Shown: in pieces, positions 7,138-16,169 of the stretch
Layout: each line of letters begins with the position of its first letter
How positions within the stretch are numbered: position 1 is the stretch's first letter
Origin: Ignavibacteriales bacterium
GTDB lineage: Bacteria; Bacteroidota; Ignavibacteria; Ignavibacteriales; Melioribacteraceae
DNA length: 64,000 nt
Assembly (NCBI GenBank): GCA_020061355.1
Contig: JAGUYK010000006.1
Span: 434,001 to 498,000, forward strand
Direction: 5' to 3'
Made by a program: the position numbers and the translations under genes
Notes under the pieces: generated by a model
What the model was told of the DNA's origin: nothing
The model's input: the letters and a program-made list of their open reading frames with translations, nothing else
Databases searched by the model: none

Positions 7138-9657
7138 TTAACTGTTGCATTGTGAAAGGTAAACTGCGAGGCTGTTACTTAAAGCAGAGTTATTCTTTTT
7201 ACTAAGGGCTTGCACAATATTCTTAATTTGATAAGAACCTTCTTCAATTTTAATTTCATCACCGAGATTAAGAATTGTCTCACCAATTAAAACTTGATTA
7301 TCTGCAATTAATATTTCACTGCATCCGCAAAAATTATTGGCAAACACTTTCTCTTTCGACCATACACGAATCATCTTTGTCTCACAAGTATTTTCCCATT
7401 TCTCAAAATATCGTTTCAAATCACCATTCCTCTTCACATGAGCTGCAACTTCAATATTTGCCAGCATCTCAATCATATCATCAGCAGTTCCGCAAAGATT
7501 TTCTTTGCCCGATATCCATAATATACTGTCGTGAACAAAACTCTCGCCTTTGTAAATCTGATAAGCGATTGACTTAACTATTTCAGCCCGTTCATCCTTT
7601 GAAAAACCATTTAATTCAGTTAAAAAATGTTTCTGTATTTTCTCGATATCTACCGAACGGATATTTTCCTTTTCCTCGGCAGGTAAATCTTTAGTCCTAT
7701 CCAATAGAATAGCTATCTTTCTATTGTAGTCCTTGAGCAAAGAATAAGCTATCTCACTCAGCGGATTTGCAATATTAGATAGTCCAATTTCAATTAACGG
7801 TATTTGGCAACGGTCGATTATTCCTGGAATACGGTTCTGCCTTGAAGCGCTTCCTTCACCCAAGACATCTTTATCGGCTTGAGCAATTAGAAATTTTACA
7901 GCCTCAAACAATTGATCAAGTTTATGTTTCTGCGCGGGAATAATTTTAGACTGTTTTGAATCTGGCAACCTTTTAATTAATGTCTGCGGTAATTCAAAAC
8001 CGTTCTCAATAATGTGCTGGTACATATTTTCTACAGCAAATAAATCTTCCACACAATTAACTCCGTCTTTAACAACAGAATCAATTACTCTTTCGAGATT
8101 CCAGGGAAATAGTTTAGCTAACTTTTTCTGTTTGGACGGATGGTTAATACCGATTGAAGAACGTATCATTTCAGCATTAGCTACAACACCTATATTTGCA
8201 GAATTAGTCGATATCTTTGAAAAAGTTCTGAGCAGATTGGTTTGTGTAAAATCAAGGTATTCAGTTTCAGTTACTACCTCAATTAAAAATTTGTTTATCA
8301 AAGGGTTATTAGTAAAAACATTTCGAGCGGCAGAATTATTTTCATCAATACATTTCTTCAGAGGAACCGAACCGACAAGTGTATTCACTTCGCTAATAAT
8401 AATCTCAGGATCGTGCGTAAGATTCACAATCAGATATTCACCATACTGATTAGGGTTACGATAAATAACTGCTCTTCTATCTTCAATTGGAATTATTACT
8501 ACCGAATCATCCATATCAGCACCGCCAAGAATACTGAGATATTCATCTGCATCATCTTTGCTAAGCCATACATTACCATATTTATCTAAGTGAACAGATC
8601 CGCTTGGAACCGATGAACTAAAATTACCTTCCGAATTATGATCTCTAATATCACAGCGTATATAACCTCTGTAAGCAGAAGGGACTGGAATACGAAATAC
8701 TGGAGTACCTTTTCTTTCTGCATAGTGCAATATAGATTTGCGGAACATCTGCCAGCCGATACGCATTAATCCTGGGAACTGGGTATAGTCTATTTTATGC
8801 CAGATAGCTTTCTTTAACGTCCATGATTCTTTTTCATATTCGTGCGGGGTAATATCATCAAAGTCATCAAGGATCTCGGTTAATTTTCCAGATAATAATT
8901 CATTCTTATACTTCTCAATTCCTTTCTGTGCCCATGAGAAATATTGTTCATCACCAAACAAACCCCATAGATTGAGTAATGACTGTATATCCATTTTAAC
9001 TGAGTCGGATAATTTCACTGGCTCGATTGATACATAGGTACAATCTTTAATAAATCTTACTTCATTTTTAATATTGTGTTCATAAATCACCGCATCATAT
9101 CCTATAGAGGAGCTTATAACACAGTGTCCTTTAACTAAACCTTCATTTGAAAACATAGTGAACTGAGCTGACTTTCCATCTTCAGCATTATCCCATCCCA
9201 AGTTTCTGGCTAAGGTTAGTGAGATTAAACTAATGCCGTCGGTGGTCTTGTTTTGTAATTCTGGTGATTTGTTAAAGTGGATATTTAAATCTTTGTAGAA
9301 GCCCGCATATTTGACTGGTCTGAATATTCGGCTTAAGTATTTACTTGTCTTGAAAAGATTTTTGCTTTTGATTTTGATACCGAGTCTGTCACAAAAATCA
9401 TCTTTAGTAATTAATTGTTGATTCATATCAAAGGCATGTACTGTTCTTAACTTATCCTCGCGTAAATAAGCAAAGGAATAATCGCCGCAAATGATAGCTT
9501 CTTCAACGTTTTGTTCTTCAAAAAATAAACTGGTAAACTCGATACGACTTAATCCAAACTCATCCAATTCAAAAAACTTTGGATGGTAATTTCCGCTTGA
9601 TGCATTGTTTACTACTTCATGCATTGGTACAGATACAGCATTCCAATTGGAATACAT
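7138..9657 (-). CDS. Large unrecognised protein (839 aa) with a possible polymerase-like barrel motif
   Basis: I do not recognise this protein with confidence. It is soluble, with no signal peptide or membrane segment. The middle (residues ~310-405) holds FRIPVPSAYRGYIRCD, a Gly/Ser-rich strand pair, VWLSKDDADEYL, GGADMDDSVVIIP and AVIYRNPNQYGEYLIV. The GGxDxDxx block in a beta-rich setting resembles the GGDLDGD metal-binding loop of the double-psi-beta-barrel RNA polymerases (QDE-1/RDR and YonO-like). The third acidic residue would be Ser, so catalysis is doubtful. The C-terminal third is helical and ends in a small domain with CGCSEILIAD. A strong AGGAGG site precedes the ATG. Two micro-genes (9794-9958 and 9955-10050) lie upstream on the same strand, with an R element before them, forming one module. 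Confidence 0.7.
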   Translation of the reverse strand: MYSNWNAVSVPMHEVVNNASSGNYHPKFFELDEFGLSRIEFTSLFFEEQNVEEAIICGDYSFAYLREDKLRTVHAFDMNQQLITKDDFCDRLGIKIKSKNLFKTSKYLSRIFRPVKYAGFYKDLNIHFNKSPELQNKTTDGISLISLTLARNLGWDNAEDGKSAQFTMFSNEGLVKGHCVISSSIGYDAVIYEHNIKNEVRFIKDCTYVSIEPVKLSDSVKMDIQSLLNLWGLFGDEQYFSWAQKGIEKYKNELLSGKLTEILDDFDDITPHEYEKESWTLKKAIWHKIDYTQFPGLMRIGWQMFRKSILHYAERKGTPVFRIPVPSAYRGYIRCDIRDHNSEGNFSSSVPSGSVHLDKYGNVWLSKDDADEYLSILGGADMDDSVVIIPIEDRRAVIYRNPNQYGEYLIVNLTHDPEIIISEVNTLVGSVPLKKCIDENNSAARNVFTNNPLINKFLIEVVTETEYLDFTQTNLLRTFSKISTNSANIGVVANAEMIRSSIGINHPSKQKKLAKLFPWNLERVIDSVVKDGVNCVEDLFAVENMYQHIIENGFELPQTLIKRLPDSKQSKIIPAQKHKLDQLFEAVKFLIAQADKDVLGEGSASRQNRIPGIIDRCQIPLIEIGLSNIANPLSEIAYSLLKDYNRKIAILLDRTKDLPAEEKENIRSVDIEKIQKHFLTELNGFSKDERAEIVKSIAYQIYKGESFVHDSILWISGKENLCGTADDMIEMLANIEVAAHVKRNGDLKRYFEKWENTCETKMIRVWSKEKVFANNFCGCSEILIADNQVLIGETILNLGDEIKIEEGSYQIKNIVQALSKKNNSALSNSLAVYLSQCNS

Positions 9658-9793
9658 AATTCCTCCTATTGTAAATTGTTTATTGTAATGTTTAATTATT
9701 AGGCGTTGCCTTTGGCAATTTAGTAGTTAAGAAATGCGTTTATTCTCATCTTTATCGGTGGGCAAATAATGATATGGTTTGCGAAATGCTAAA

Positions 9794-9958
9794 TTAATCT
9801 TCTTCAAGTTCTTCATCTCTTATATCCTCCTCAGTGAATAATCTCTGGCATACCTGGCAGCATTGTTCTTCTTCACTTGAATTAAACTCAGTGATATTGA
9901 GACACCAAGGACAGATTACACTTGTGTTCTCATCAATGATTTGTTTTTGTTCGTTCAT
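9794..9958 (-). CDS. Zinc-ribbon micro-protein (54 aa)
   Basis: The 54-residue frame reads MNEQKQIIDENTSVICPWC...CCQVCQRLFTEEDI and then an acidic tail. CPWC and CQVC are a four-cysteine zinc ribbon. A GGAGG ribosome site lies inside the end of the upstream micro-gene, whose stop (TGA) overlaps this ATG as ATGA, so the two are translationally coupled. It is probably co-transcribed with the 839-residue gene 136 bases downstream. A similar CPRC/CPNC micro-protein lies at 22935-23075. Function unknown; adaptor or nucleic-acid-binding roles are typical of such ribbons. Confidence 0.6.
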   Translation of the reverse strand: MNEQKQIIDENTSVICPWCLNITEFNSSEEEQCCQVCQRLFTEEDIRDEELEED

Positions 9959-10050
9959 GATTTACCTCCGTTTCTTTGTTTAAGTGTTTTGTGAATATCT
10001 GCAGCAATCACCACAATGATGATTAACAGTACAACGATTATAAAATGCAT
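9955..10050 (-). CDS. Single-TM micro-protein (31 aa)
   Basis: MHFIIVVLLIIIVVIAADIH... has a 15-16 residue purely hydrophobic segment followed by a short basic tail (KTLKQRNGGKS). It has a strong AAAGGAGG site and overlaps the next gene's ATG. The layout is like small membrane peptides or type I toxin-like leaders. It is the first gene of the 839-residue module, behind a minus-strand terminator-like hairpin. Confidence 0.5.
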   Translation of the reverse strand: MHFIIVVLLIIIVVIAADIHKTLKQRNGGKS

Positions 10051-10070
10051 TTGGAACCTCCTTTGTTAAA

Positions 10071-10108
10071 CAAAAAAGCCCCACACAGAGATAGACTCCG
10101 TGAAGGGC
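10071..10108 (-). terminator. Rho-independent-type hairpin on the minus strand
   Basis: Minus-strand reading gives GCCCTTCACGGAG, a six-base loop, CTCTGTGTGGGGC, then TTTTTT. The stem is 13 pairs with three mismatches. It lies between R copy 2 and the first micro-gene, so it could terminate transcripts entering from the nuclease module or act as an attenuator for the 839-residue module. Confidence 0.55.
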
Positions 10109-10143
10109 AGTGGTTAGATAATGTTATTATTTTTAGAGGGGGT

Positions 10144-10313
10144 GGGCTCGCAACGGAAATTAAAAAAGGTACCATATGCTAAAAGGGTAGTACCTAGTGA
10201 TATGTCTGTCTAGGCCAAAATTTTAAATACTTACACTCCTGACGGATCTTACACCTTCTGGAGGCATATAGAGAACTTGTATAGGTGTTTAAAAGGTGTC
10301 AGAAGTGTCAGCG
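10144..10313 (+). repeat. R element copy 2 with flanking short repeats
   Basis: GGCTCGCA at 10145-10152, AAGGTACC at 10167-10174 and TACCTAGTGAT at 10191-10201 match the R order. Downstream are CTTACACTCCT, CTTACACCTTCT and the inverse AGGTGTCAGAAGTGTCAGC (to 10312), the same short-repeat family as copy 1. Read on the minus strand, the core ends 95 bases before the first micro-gene start. The remaining 10314-10588, up to the end of the nuclease gene, contains nothing I can name. Confidence 0.65.
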
Positions 10314-10588
10314 ATGAATGAATGGTGATTATGGTCTTTTTTTATTTCTGTAATTGACTTATGGATTTTAAGAAACCGAGATAGAAATTTAGGGAAATTA
10401 TGAGCATCCTGAATTTTTGCGTATTTATATGTAAGGAATAATAATAGCGATTACAGACCAGAGTCGTTATTTTTGTAAGCGAATATAATTTTGAATAATG
10501 ACAGCCGATTTCAAATTTATAGAAAAATTTCAGCTTCGGATTAAATAATGAACAGAAGCAACCCTTTTAAGAGCATTTTTTAAATAAT

Positions 10589-12292
10589 TTATTCATTATG
10601 AAACATTTTTCGAGCTTCTTCAATATCAATCCTCGCTGATTGTCCATGTTTCTGAAGTAAATGCAGCAAGTTTCCCCCGTTCAACAATGTAATAGGTTTA
10701 TCTTTTGCAAACTCATATGAATCGGGACCATAATCCGAGGTTGTTACTAAAATCCCTTTCGTTGCACCTTCATTCATGACAGTTCCATATAAGTCTCTTA
10801 CAGCTGATACTCCAACAATGTTAGTATATCTTTTCGCTTGAATAACAATTTTACCACCGCGAATTGGGTCAGGATCGAAAGCAACAGCATCAACTCCACC
10901 ATCTCTGCTCGCTTGAGTAACTTTAACTTCTCCACCGTTTATTGAAAACTCTTTTTCAAATATTTCTCTTATCAAATGCTCAAAATCTTCCCAACCCATT
11001 GACGCGAGATTAATAGTATTATCTAGTGAATTTAGAATTCCTTTGCCCTCTCTAAAGCGATTGTCAGTTTTATCAAATGTTATTATTGGAGCGATAGGGG
11101 TATGTGTAAAAAGCTTTGAAGCACCAATCCCTTTTAATTTTTTAAAACATGCTTTTGGATCGACTTGAGTAATTATTATTTTATTAAATTCACTTGCTAA
11201 TACCATAACTGAAATAATACATACGCGAATTTCCATACCCGTGGCATCATCAATGGTGTTCACATAACCATTAAGTGCTACCTGCTCAATTGATTCAATA
11301 CTATCATTATTAAAAATATCATATAATATTTTAAGTGAGAGCTTGTAAATAGTTTCATCGTAAAATTTAGTGAAATCAGAATCATTCATAAGTACTTCAA
11401 TAAAAACGTCATTTGTAGCATTATATTTTATTTCTTTAGTATTAAAAAATATTTTCGAATTTGGCATATCATATTCAACATAAAGAATTTTATTCAACTG
11501 GTTATAGTTAACGTATACTTGTTTATTATAAATATTATCTAAAGCAGGGTTTCCCCTCATTAATAAATTATAGTTGAAATATTGAATTGCATTCTTATCA
11601 TGTGCTAAATAATTCTTTTTATTTAGTGATAGAGTTAATTTGTCGTCATTATTCTTTTTTTCAAATATTTCTCGTTCTTCAGTCCATTTAAGTTCAAGAC
11701 GACTGTTTTTAGAGTCAATCTCTTTTTTATGCTTTTCATATTTATCAAGTAATGATTTATTAAGTGCCTCTATTCGTTCTTTTTCTTCCTTCCATTTTAT
11801 GAGATCTTGACAGTAACTTTCCTCACTATTTTTAAGAGCTTCATTGTATTTATTCGTAAATATGAAATCAGTCATCTTTTTCTTGACAATGTATTTTGCA
11901 CTTTCCCTCTTTGGTTCTTCAATAGGGCCGAGTAAACTTGGGTAATCATCATATTTGATTAAATCTGGTCGACACTTTTCGAAAGGAAGGGATGTATTAT
12001 TTTCCAGTTCATCCCATAAATTTATTTTTTGCCCATAACTATCGTCTAAAATATTCTTTAATCGGGTGTATTGAGCTTTAATTTGCTCTGTTCCTATCAT
12101 TGCAACTTTCTTTTTTAATCCTTCTATTTCTCCTCTAATTTTGACATTATTTAGATTAATTTTTTTCTTCCCTTTAGCCTGTTGAAGAAAAAGTTTTACT
12201 GTTACTTTTTGAAATACATCATCCACATCAGTCCCTTTGATAATATCATCATCCCCAGTATCTGTGTTTCTAAGAATAATAGTTAATTCCAT
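10589..12292 (-). CDS. Mrr-like restriction endonuclease with coiled-coil N-terminus
   Basis: This 567-residue protein ends in an Mrr-type PD-(D/E)xK nuclease domain (residues ~430-545): MGWEDFEHLIREIFEKEF, then DGGVDAVAFDPDP (~465), IVIQAKRY (~485) and ILVTTSDYGPDSYEFA. The catalytic set Asp ... Gln-x-Lys is intact. The N-terminal half has a small beta-rich start and a long charged coiled coil (~140-230). Mrr-family enzymes cut foreign or modified DNA, often as stand-alone type IV restriction. No methylase gene adjoins it, which fits a modification-dependent enzyme. It occupies its own module between R copies 2 and 3. Confidence 0.8.
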   Translation of the reverse strand: MELTIILRNTDTGDDDIIKGTDVDDVFQKVTVKLFLQQAKGKKKINLNNVKIRGEIEGLKKKVAMIGTEQIKAQYTRLKNILDDSYGQKINLWDELENNTSLPFEKCRPDLIKYDDYPSLLGPIEEPKRESAKYIVKKKMTDFIFTNKYNEALKNSEESYCQDLIKWKEEKERIEALNKSLLDKYEKHKKEIDSKNSRLELKWTEEREIFEKKNNDDKLTLSLNKKNYLAHDKNAIQYFNYNLLMRGNPALDNIYNKQVYVNYNQLNKILYVEYDMPNSKIFFNTKEIKYNATNDVFIEVLMNDSDFTKFYDETIYKLSLKILYDIFNNDSIESIEQVALNGYVNTIDDATGMEIRVCIISVMVLASEFNKIIITQVDPKACFKKLKGIGASKLFTHTPIAPIITFDKTDNRFREGKGILNSLDNTINLASMGWEDFEHLIREIFEKEFSINGGEVKVTQASRDGGVDAVAFDPDPIRGGKIVIQAKRYTNIVGVSAVRDLYGTVMNEGATKGILVTTSDYGPDSYEFAKDKPITLLNGGNLLHLLQKHGQSARIDIEEARKMFHNE

Positions 12293-12785
12293 CTTAGCCT
12301 CAGCAGTAATTTATTGGGAAATATAAATAGCATAGTAATCGTTAAATTAGAATAAGCTTCTTGGGAGTACAAATAGCCTTATTAATCAAATACTTTTCTA
12401 CAATTAGGAATAATATGGGCATAAATAGTGATAAATTCAAACACACTCATCTCTCATCGTTGAACATTCTTTTATTTTAGAAACAATTAGGACAATATTG
12501 AATAATGATTGAATATTGACCATATACAACTGTCTAAAAAGGTGTCAGAAGTGTCAGCGAGAGGACTTTTTAGCCACAACAATAATATTTCTTCATTTTA
12601 CTGTTTTGCCGATAAATCGTTTTTAAACCCTCTCAATTTTAGGGTATGTTATTGTTGGGTGAGGATATGATCGTGTCATGGCGGGTTTTAAAATGCGTTT
12701 AAACGATATCTGGTTAAGTAAATCTAACTCCGATTAATATAGTATAGATCGGTGATTTATGGACATATATAATTGATACCCAGTG
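12293..12785. other. Intergenic region upstream of the Mrr-like gene
   Basis: About 490 bases without a gene. It holds an operator-like inverted repeat (12490-12521, listed separately) and an AGGTGTCAGAAGTGTCAGC motif (12540-12558) that belongs to the short-repeat tails of R copies 1, 2 and 4. R copy 3 follows at 12785. The remainder is AT-rich and featureless to me. Confidence 0.4.
12490..12521. promoter_or_regulatory. AbiE-operator-like inverted repeat upstream of the Mrr-like nuclease
   Basis: GGACAATATT (12490-12499), twelve bases, then AATATTGACC (12512-12521) form a 10-base inverted repeat with one mismatch. The left arm equals the GGACAATATT found in the triple operator before the AbiE antitoxin gene at 18001-18128. 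It lies about 200 bases upstream of the nuclease start. Shared control by the AbiE antitoxin is inferred, not shown. Confidence 0.4.
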
Positions 12786-12843
12786 GGCTCGCAGTGCTTT
12801 TAGAAAAGGCACTGTCTTATAGAGAAGGGCACCTGGTGGTAGC
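12785..12843 (+). repeat. R element copy 3
   Basis: GGCTCGCA (12786-12793), AAAAGGCACTGTCTTATAGA (12804-12823) and CACCTGGTGGTAGC (12830-12843) match copies 4 and 5 closely. Here CAGTGC and GCACTG can also pair across an 11-base loop. The copy abuts the stop of the small gene at 12853 and separates the type I restriction module from the Mrr module. Confidence 0.65.
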
Positions 12844-12852
12844 TCGACGTTT

Positions 12853-13029
12853 CTATTTTTTAATGTAGGCGTTCAGACCAATTACAACATTTTTGCCATC
12901 AACGAGACATTTGGTGGTTACGTTACCGTGAGTAGTAGCAACTACTAATGTTTTTCCCGATGCACTTGGTGTTGGTTCCTGCAAATCAATAATGATTATA
13001 AGCTTTCCATTTTCTATCTTGGCTTCCAT
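12853..13029 (-). CDS. Small conserved beta-rich protein (58 aa) at the end of the hsd operon
   Basis: The frame MEAKIENGKLIIIIDLQEP..TPSASGKTLVVATTHGN...LNAYIKK resembles small (~60 residue) proteins I recall next to restriction genes and in phages (pattern PTPSASGKTLVVA...TTxxxxGKxVxxGLNAYxKK). Nothing catalytic is visible. A GGAGAAG site precedes the ATG, and the gene follows hsdR by 23 bases on the same strand, so it is the distal gene of the operon. Its function is unknown. Confidence 0.6.
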   Translation of the reverse strand: MEAKIENGKLIIIIDLQEPTPSASGKTLVVATTHGNVTTKCLVDGKNVVIGLNAYIKK

Positions 13030-13052
13030 TTTATTCTTCTCCTATTTTGAAA

Positions 13053-16000
13053 TTATTGACCTATATAGTTGTCAAATACATGCTGATAGACAATCTCACA
13101 CTTTTCCTGATATAGATTTGTATCGTAAATAGCGGGTAGATTTTTATCTAAGAACTGTTCAATCTCAAGTCTTACACCAGCGCGACTCTGCTGTCTCTTT
13201 CTCCAATCAAGAACAAGCTTTTGTGACTTCAGTGCAATCAGCAATCCTTTCGCAGCATTTTTGACTTGTATTTTTTCGTTCACAGTCAGTTTTGGTTTTT
13301 TTAGAAGATCAAATAGAGCGAGTTCCCCTTCCGTAAGTTGCTCTTTTATTCCACGCTGTTCTTCTTCGTTCAATTCATCAGAAAACTTAACCAAACTTCT
13401 AAAGAATTCGTCTACATTTTTAGAGCCCGAATTGTATTCATCTATCAACTCTTGAAATCGTTCGGCGTAATTCATTCTTGTTTTGTTTAGTGAAATGAGT
13501 GCCGCAATCTTTGCTTTGATAGCGTTTTTCAAAATCTCTACTTGAGTATGTTTTCTGTTTGTATCTATCCATTTCTTTAATGATTCAAAATCCACCTGGC
13601 TTAAATCAAGCGCAGATACAGGTTCTTTGATAACATACGGTTCCGCTTTTACAGATACATCTAACAAAATACGAACTTGCTCCATGACTCTTGAAACATC
13701 TACAGGAGGATTAAGTGATCGTATTTTTTTGGCAATTGTCTGTGTAAGACTAACAATCGGTTTAAACTCGTTCGATCTTATATCGGGCAGGATTGCTTTG
13801 AAAAGAGTCTGAGAGTAATTAGCCAATGAAAGAAATTCTTTCTTCTTCTGCTCTGAGGCAAGAATCTTTTCAACTGCATCATCAATCATTCTAATAGTGT
13901 TGAGTTTAACCTGTGAAAGTATCTCAGTAAGATCTATCCCAATATCTATGCAAAAATCATTAATCTGTGTGCACGCTTTCTTAAATTCTCCAATCAATTT
14001 CTCTTTGGGCTGGACTGGAATATCTGTTTGCCCGCCACCCGCTCCATATATTGCCAATGCTTTTTTAAGATCTTTGAACACACCGATGTAATCAACTATT
14101 AATCCATTTGTTTTATCACTGAAGACTCTGTTGGCTCTTGCAATTGTCTGCATAAGTGTATGATTACGCATTGGCTTATCAAGATAAATAGTAGATACTG
14201 ATGGCGCATTGAATCCCGTCATCCACATAGCGCATACAAAGACTAATCTGAATGGATCTTTGGGATCCTTGAATTTTTCGTCCATTTCCTCTTTAACCAT
14301 TCTGCGCCGATGCTTCTCAATATCCAGCCCAAGATTTCTAAACTTCTCTATTTCATTCTGTTCCTGGCTGACGACAACAGCAAGTTCAGTTTCCTTCAAG
14401 TAATTAAGTTGAAGCTCAAAATCTTCTTTCTCTTTATCATCGCGGGCAGCGGTGACAGATAATACCAATTCGGCAATCTTCTTCTGCCAGATAGCCGATA
14501 CTTTTTCATACATTTTAACGGCTGTAGCTTTATCAATAGAAACAACCATCGCCTTGCCTAGGAATCCACGATTAAGAAAATGATCCACAAGATCTGATGC
14601 TACCTTATCCAATCTATCGTTACGAGTAATTAGTTCATACTCGCGCGAAAATTCTCTTTCAAGTTTCTTCTCCTCATCACCGTCTAATTCTGCCCGTTCT
14701 ATTATCTCATTCATCTGCTCATTGAACACATCTTTATCTTGAAGTTGTAATTCGGGTATGCGGTTTTCATAATACAAAGGAACAGTGGCACCATCATCAA
14801 TTGACTGTTTGAAGTTATACACGCTGACGTAACCACCGAATGTATTACGTGTTTTCTCTTCGCCTATAATAAGCGGAGTTCCTGTAAATGCGATGAATGC
14901 GGCGTTTGGAAGAGCAGTTCTCATGTTCAATGCAAGGGTATCATACTGAGTGCGGTGAGATTCATCTGTGATGACGATTATATCTGATCGGTCTGAGAGT
15001 TTTGGATACACTTCACCAGTGCGAGTACCAAATTTCTGAATTAATGTAAATACATAACGATGATCTTCTGTGAGTAATTGTTTTAAGTGCGCGCCGCTTT
15101 CCGCATGAACATCAATTTCTTTAACTACTCCGCAATCGGCAAAATTTTTATATATCTGCTCATCAAGTTCAATTCTATCTGTAATTACAACGAATGTATA
15201 ATTGCCTTTAATCTTACGGAATACTTTTTCGGCAAAAAGAATCATCGAAAAACTTTTCCCTGATCCTTGAGTATGCCAGAACACTCCGAGCCGACCTTCA
15301 TTCTCTTTTATCTTTGAGAAAGATTCAATCGCATTATTGACACCGAGATACTGATGGTTCTTTGCAATTATCTTTACTAATGCACCACCACCCTTTGCAG
15401 TCTGATATAGTATAAAATTTTCCAACAAATCAATGAAACGTTTCTTCTCACATATACCTTTAATGATTGTATCTAACGAAACGACTCCTGTTTCTCCTTC
15501 GTTAGTAATTTTTTTCCAATCACTGAAGTGTTCATAGTCTGATGTGATTGAGCCTACCCTGCTCTGTGAGCCGTTTGAAAGAATAATTATTGTATTATAC
15601 CAGAACAACTGCGGGATTGTATCCTTGTAGTCTTTAAGATTGTTCTTATATGCGTCCTCCAAATTTTTATGTATGGCTTTCAGTTCGATGAAGATTAGAG
15701 GCAATCCGTTTATGAAGCCGATAAGATCAGCGCGACGTTTATATAAATCACCAGTTATCCAGAACTGCGAGGCGAGAAAGAATTCATTTTTCTCAGGATT
15801 ATCAAAGTCGATTACTTTAACAATATAATCTTCCGATTCATCCTCACTTGTGAAGGTTATTTTTACGCCATCCTTGATCAGTTTATAAACGTCTCTGTTA
15901 GCGATTACAGGATTTAGAGTACTGCGATCTTTTGTAAGTTCATCGATTGCAAGGTCAATTACTTCAATCGGCACATCAGGATTAAGTTTTATTAAAGAAT

Positions 16001-16166
16001 AGGTGAGTTTCGGAGTGATTACAACTTCAGAAGAGGTTTCTCTGCCAAGTGTAGAATGCTGACCGTATTTTTCTTCATAGCAGTTAGCAAAGTCATACTT
16101 AATAGATTGGAATATCTCAATGCAAGTCTGTTCTATTAACTCGTCTTCCGTGTACCCTTGTGGCAT
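13053..16166 (-). CDS. hsdR: Type I restriction enzyme HsdR (nuclease-helicase) subunit
   Basis: Length (1037 aa) and domain order match the type I restriction subunit that translocates and cuts DNA. The N-terminal HSDR_N nuclease has FIELKAIHKN (ExK, ~158). The SF2 motor follows with Walker A QGSGKSFSMI (~300) and DESH (~400), then FTGTPL, FVCAMWMTGFNAPS and QTIARANRVF. The C-terminal DUF3387-like region ends near residue 1037. The ATG lies three bases after the AbiE toxin stop. The AbiE pair separates hsdR from hsdM and hsdS, and the small gene at 12853 follows it. All key motifs are intact. Confidence 0.95.
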   Translation of the reverse strand: MPQGYTEDELIEQTCIEIFQSIKYDFANCYEEKYGQHSTLGRETSSEVVITPKLTYSLIKLNPDVPIEVIDLAIDELTKDRSTLNPVIANRDVYKLIKDGVKITFTSEDESEDYIVKVIDFDNPEKNEFFLASQFWITGDLYKRRADLIGFINGLPLIFIELKAIHKNLEDAYKNNLKDYKDTIPQLFWYNTIIILSNGSQSRVGSITSDYEHFSDWKKITNEGETGVVSLDTIIKGICEKKRFIDLLENFILYQTAKGGGALVKIIAKNHQYLGVNNAIESFSKIKENEGRLGVFWHTQGSGKSFSMILFAEKVFRKIKGNYTFVVITDRIELDEQIYKNFADCGVVKEIDVHAESGAHLKQLLTEDHRYVFTLIQKFGTRTGEVYPKLSDRSDIIVITDESHRTQYDTLALNMRTALPNAAFIAFTGTPLIIGEEKTRNTFGGYVSVYNFKQSIDDGATVPLYYENRIPELQLQDKDVFNEQMNEIIERAELDGDEEKKLEREFSREYELITRNDRLDKVASDLVDHFLNRGFLGKAMVVSIDKATAVKMYEKVSAIWQKKIAELVLSVTAARDDKEKEDFELQLNYLKETELAVVVSQEQNEIEKFRNLGLDIEKHRRRMVKEEMDEKFKDPKDPFRLVFVCAMWMTGFNAPSVSTIYLDKPMRNHTLMQTIARANRVFSDKTNGLIVDYIGVFKDLKKALAIYGAGGGQTDIPVQPKEKLIGEFKKACTQINDFCIDIGIDLTEILSQVKLNTIRMIDDAVEKILASEQKKKEFLSLANYSQTLFKAILPDIRSNEFKPIVSLTQTIAKKIRSLNPPVDVSRVMEQVRILLDVSVKAEPYVIKEPVSALDLSQVDFESLKKWIDTNRKHTQVEILKNAIKAKIAALISLNKTRMNYAERFQELIDEYNSGSKNVDEFFRSLVKFSDELNEEEQRGIKEQLTEGELALFDLLKKPKLTVNEKIQVKNAAKGLLIALKSQKLVLDWRKRQQSRAGVRLEIEQFLDKNLPAIYDTNLYQEKCEIVYQHVFDNYIGQ

Positions 16167-16169
16167 TTA

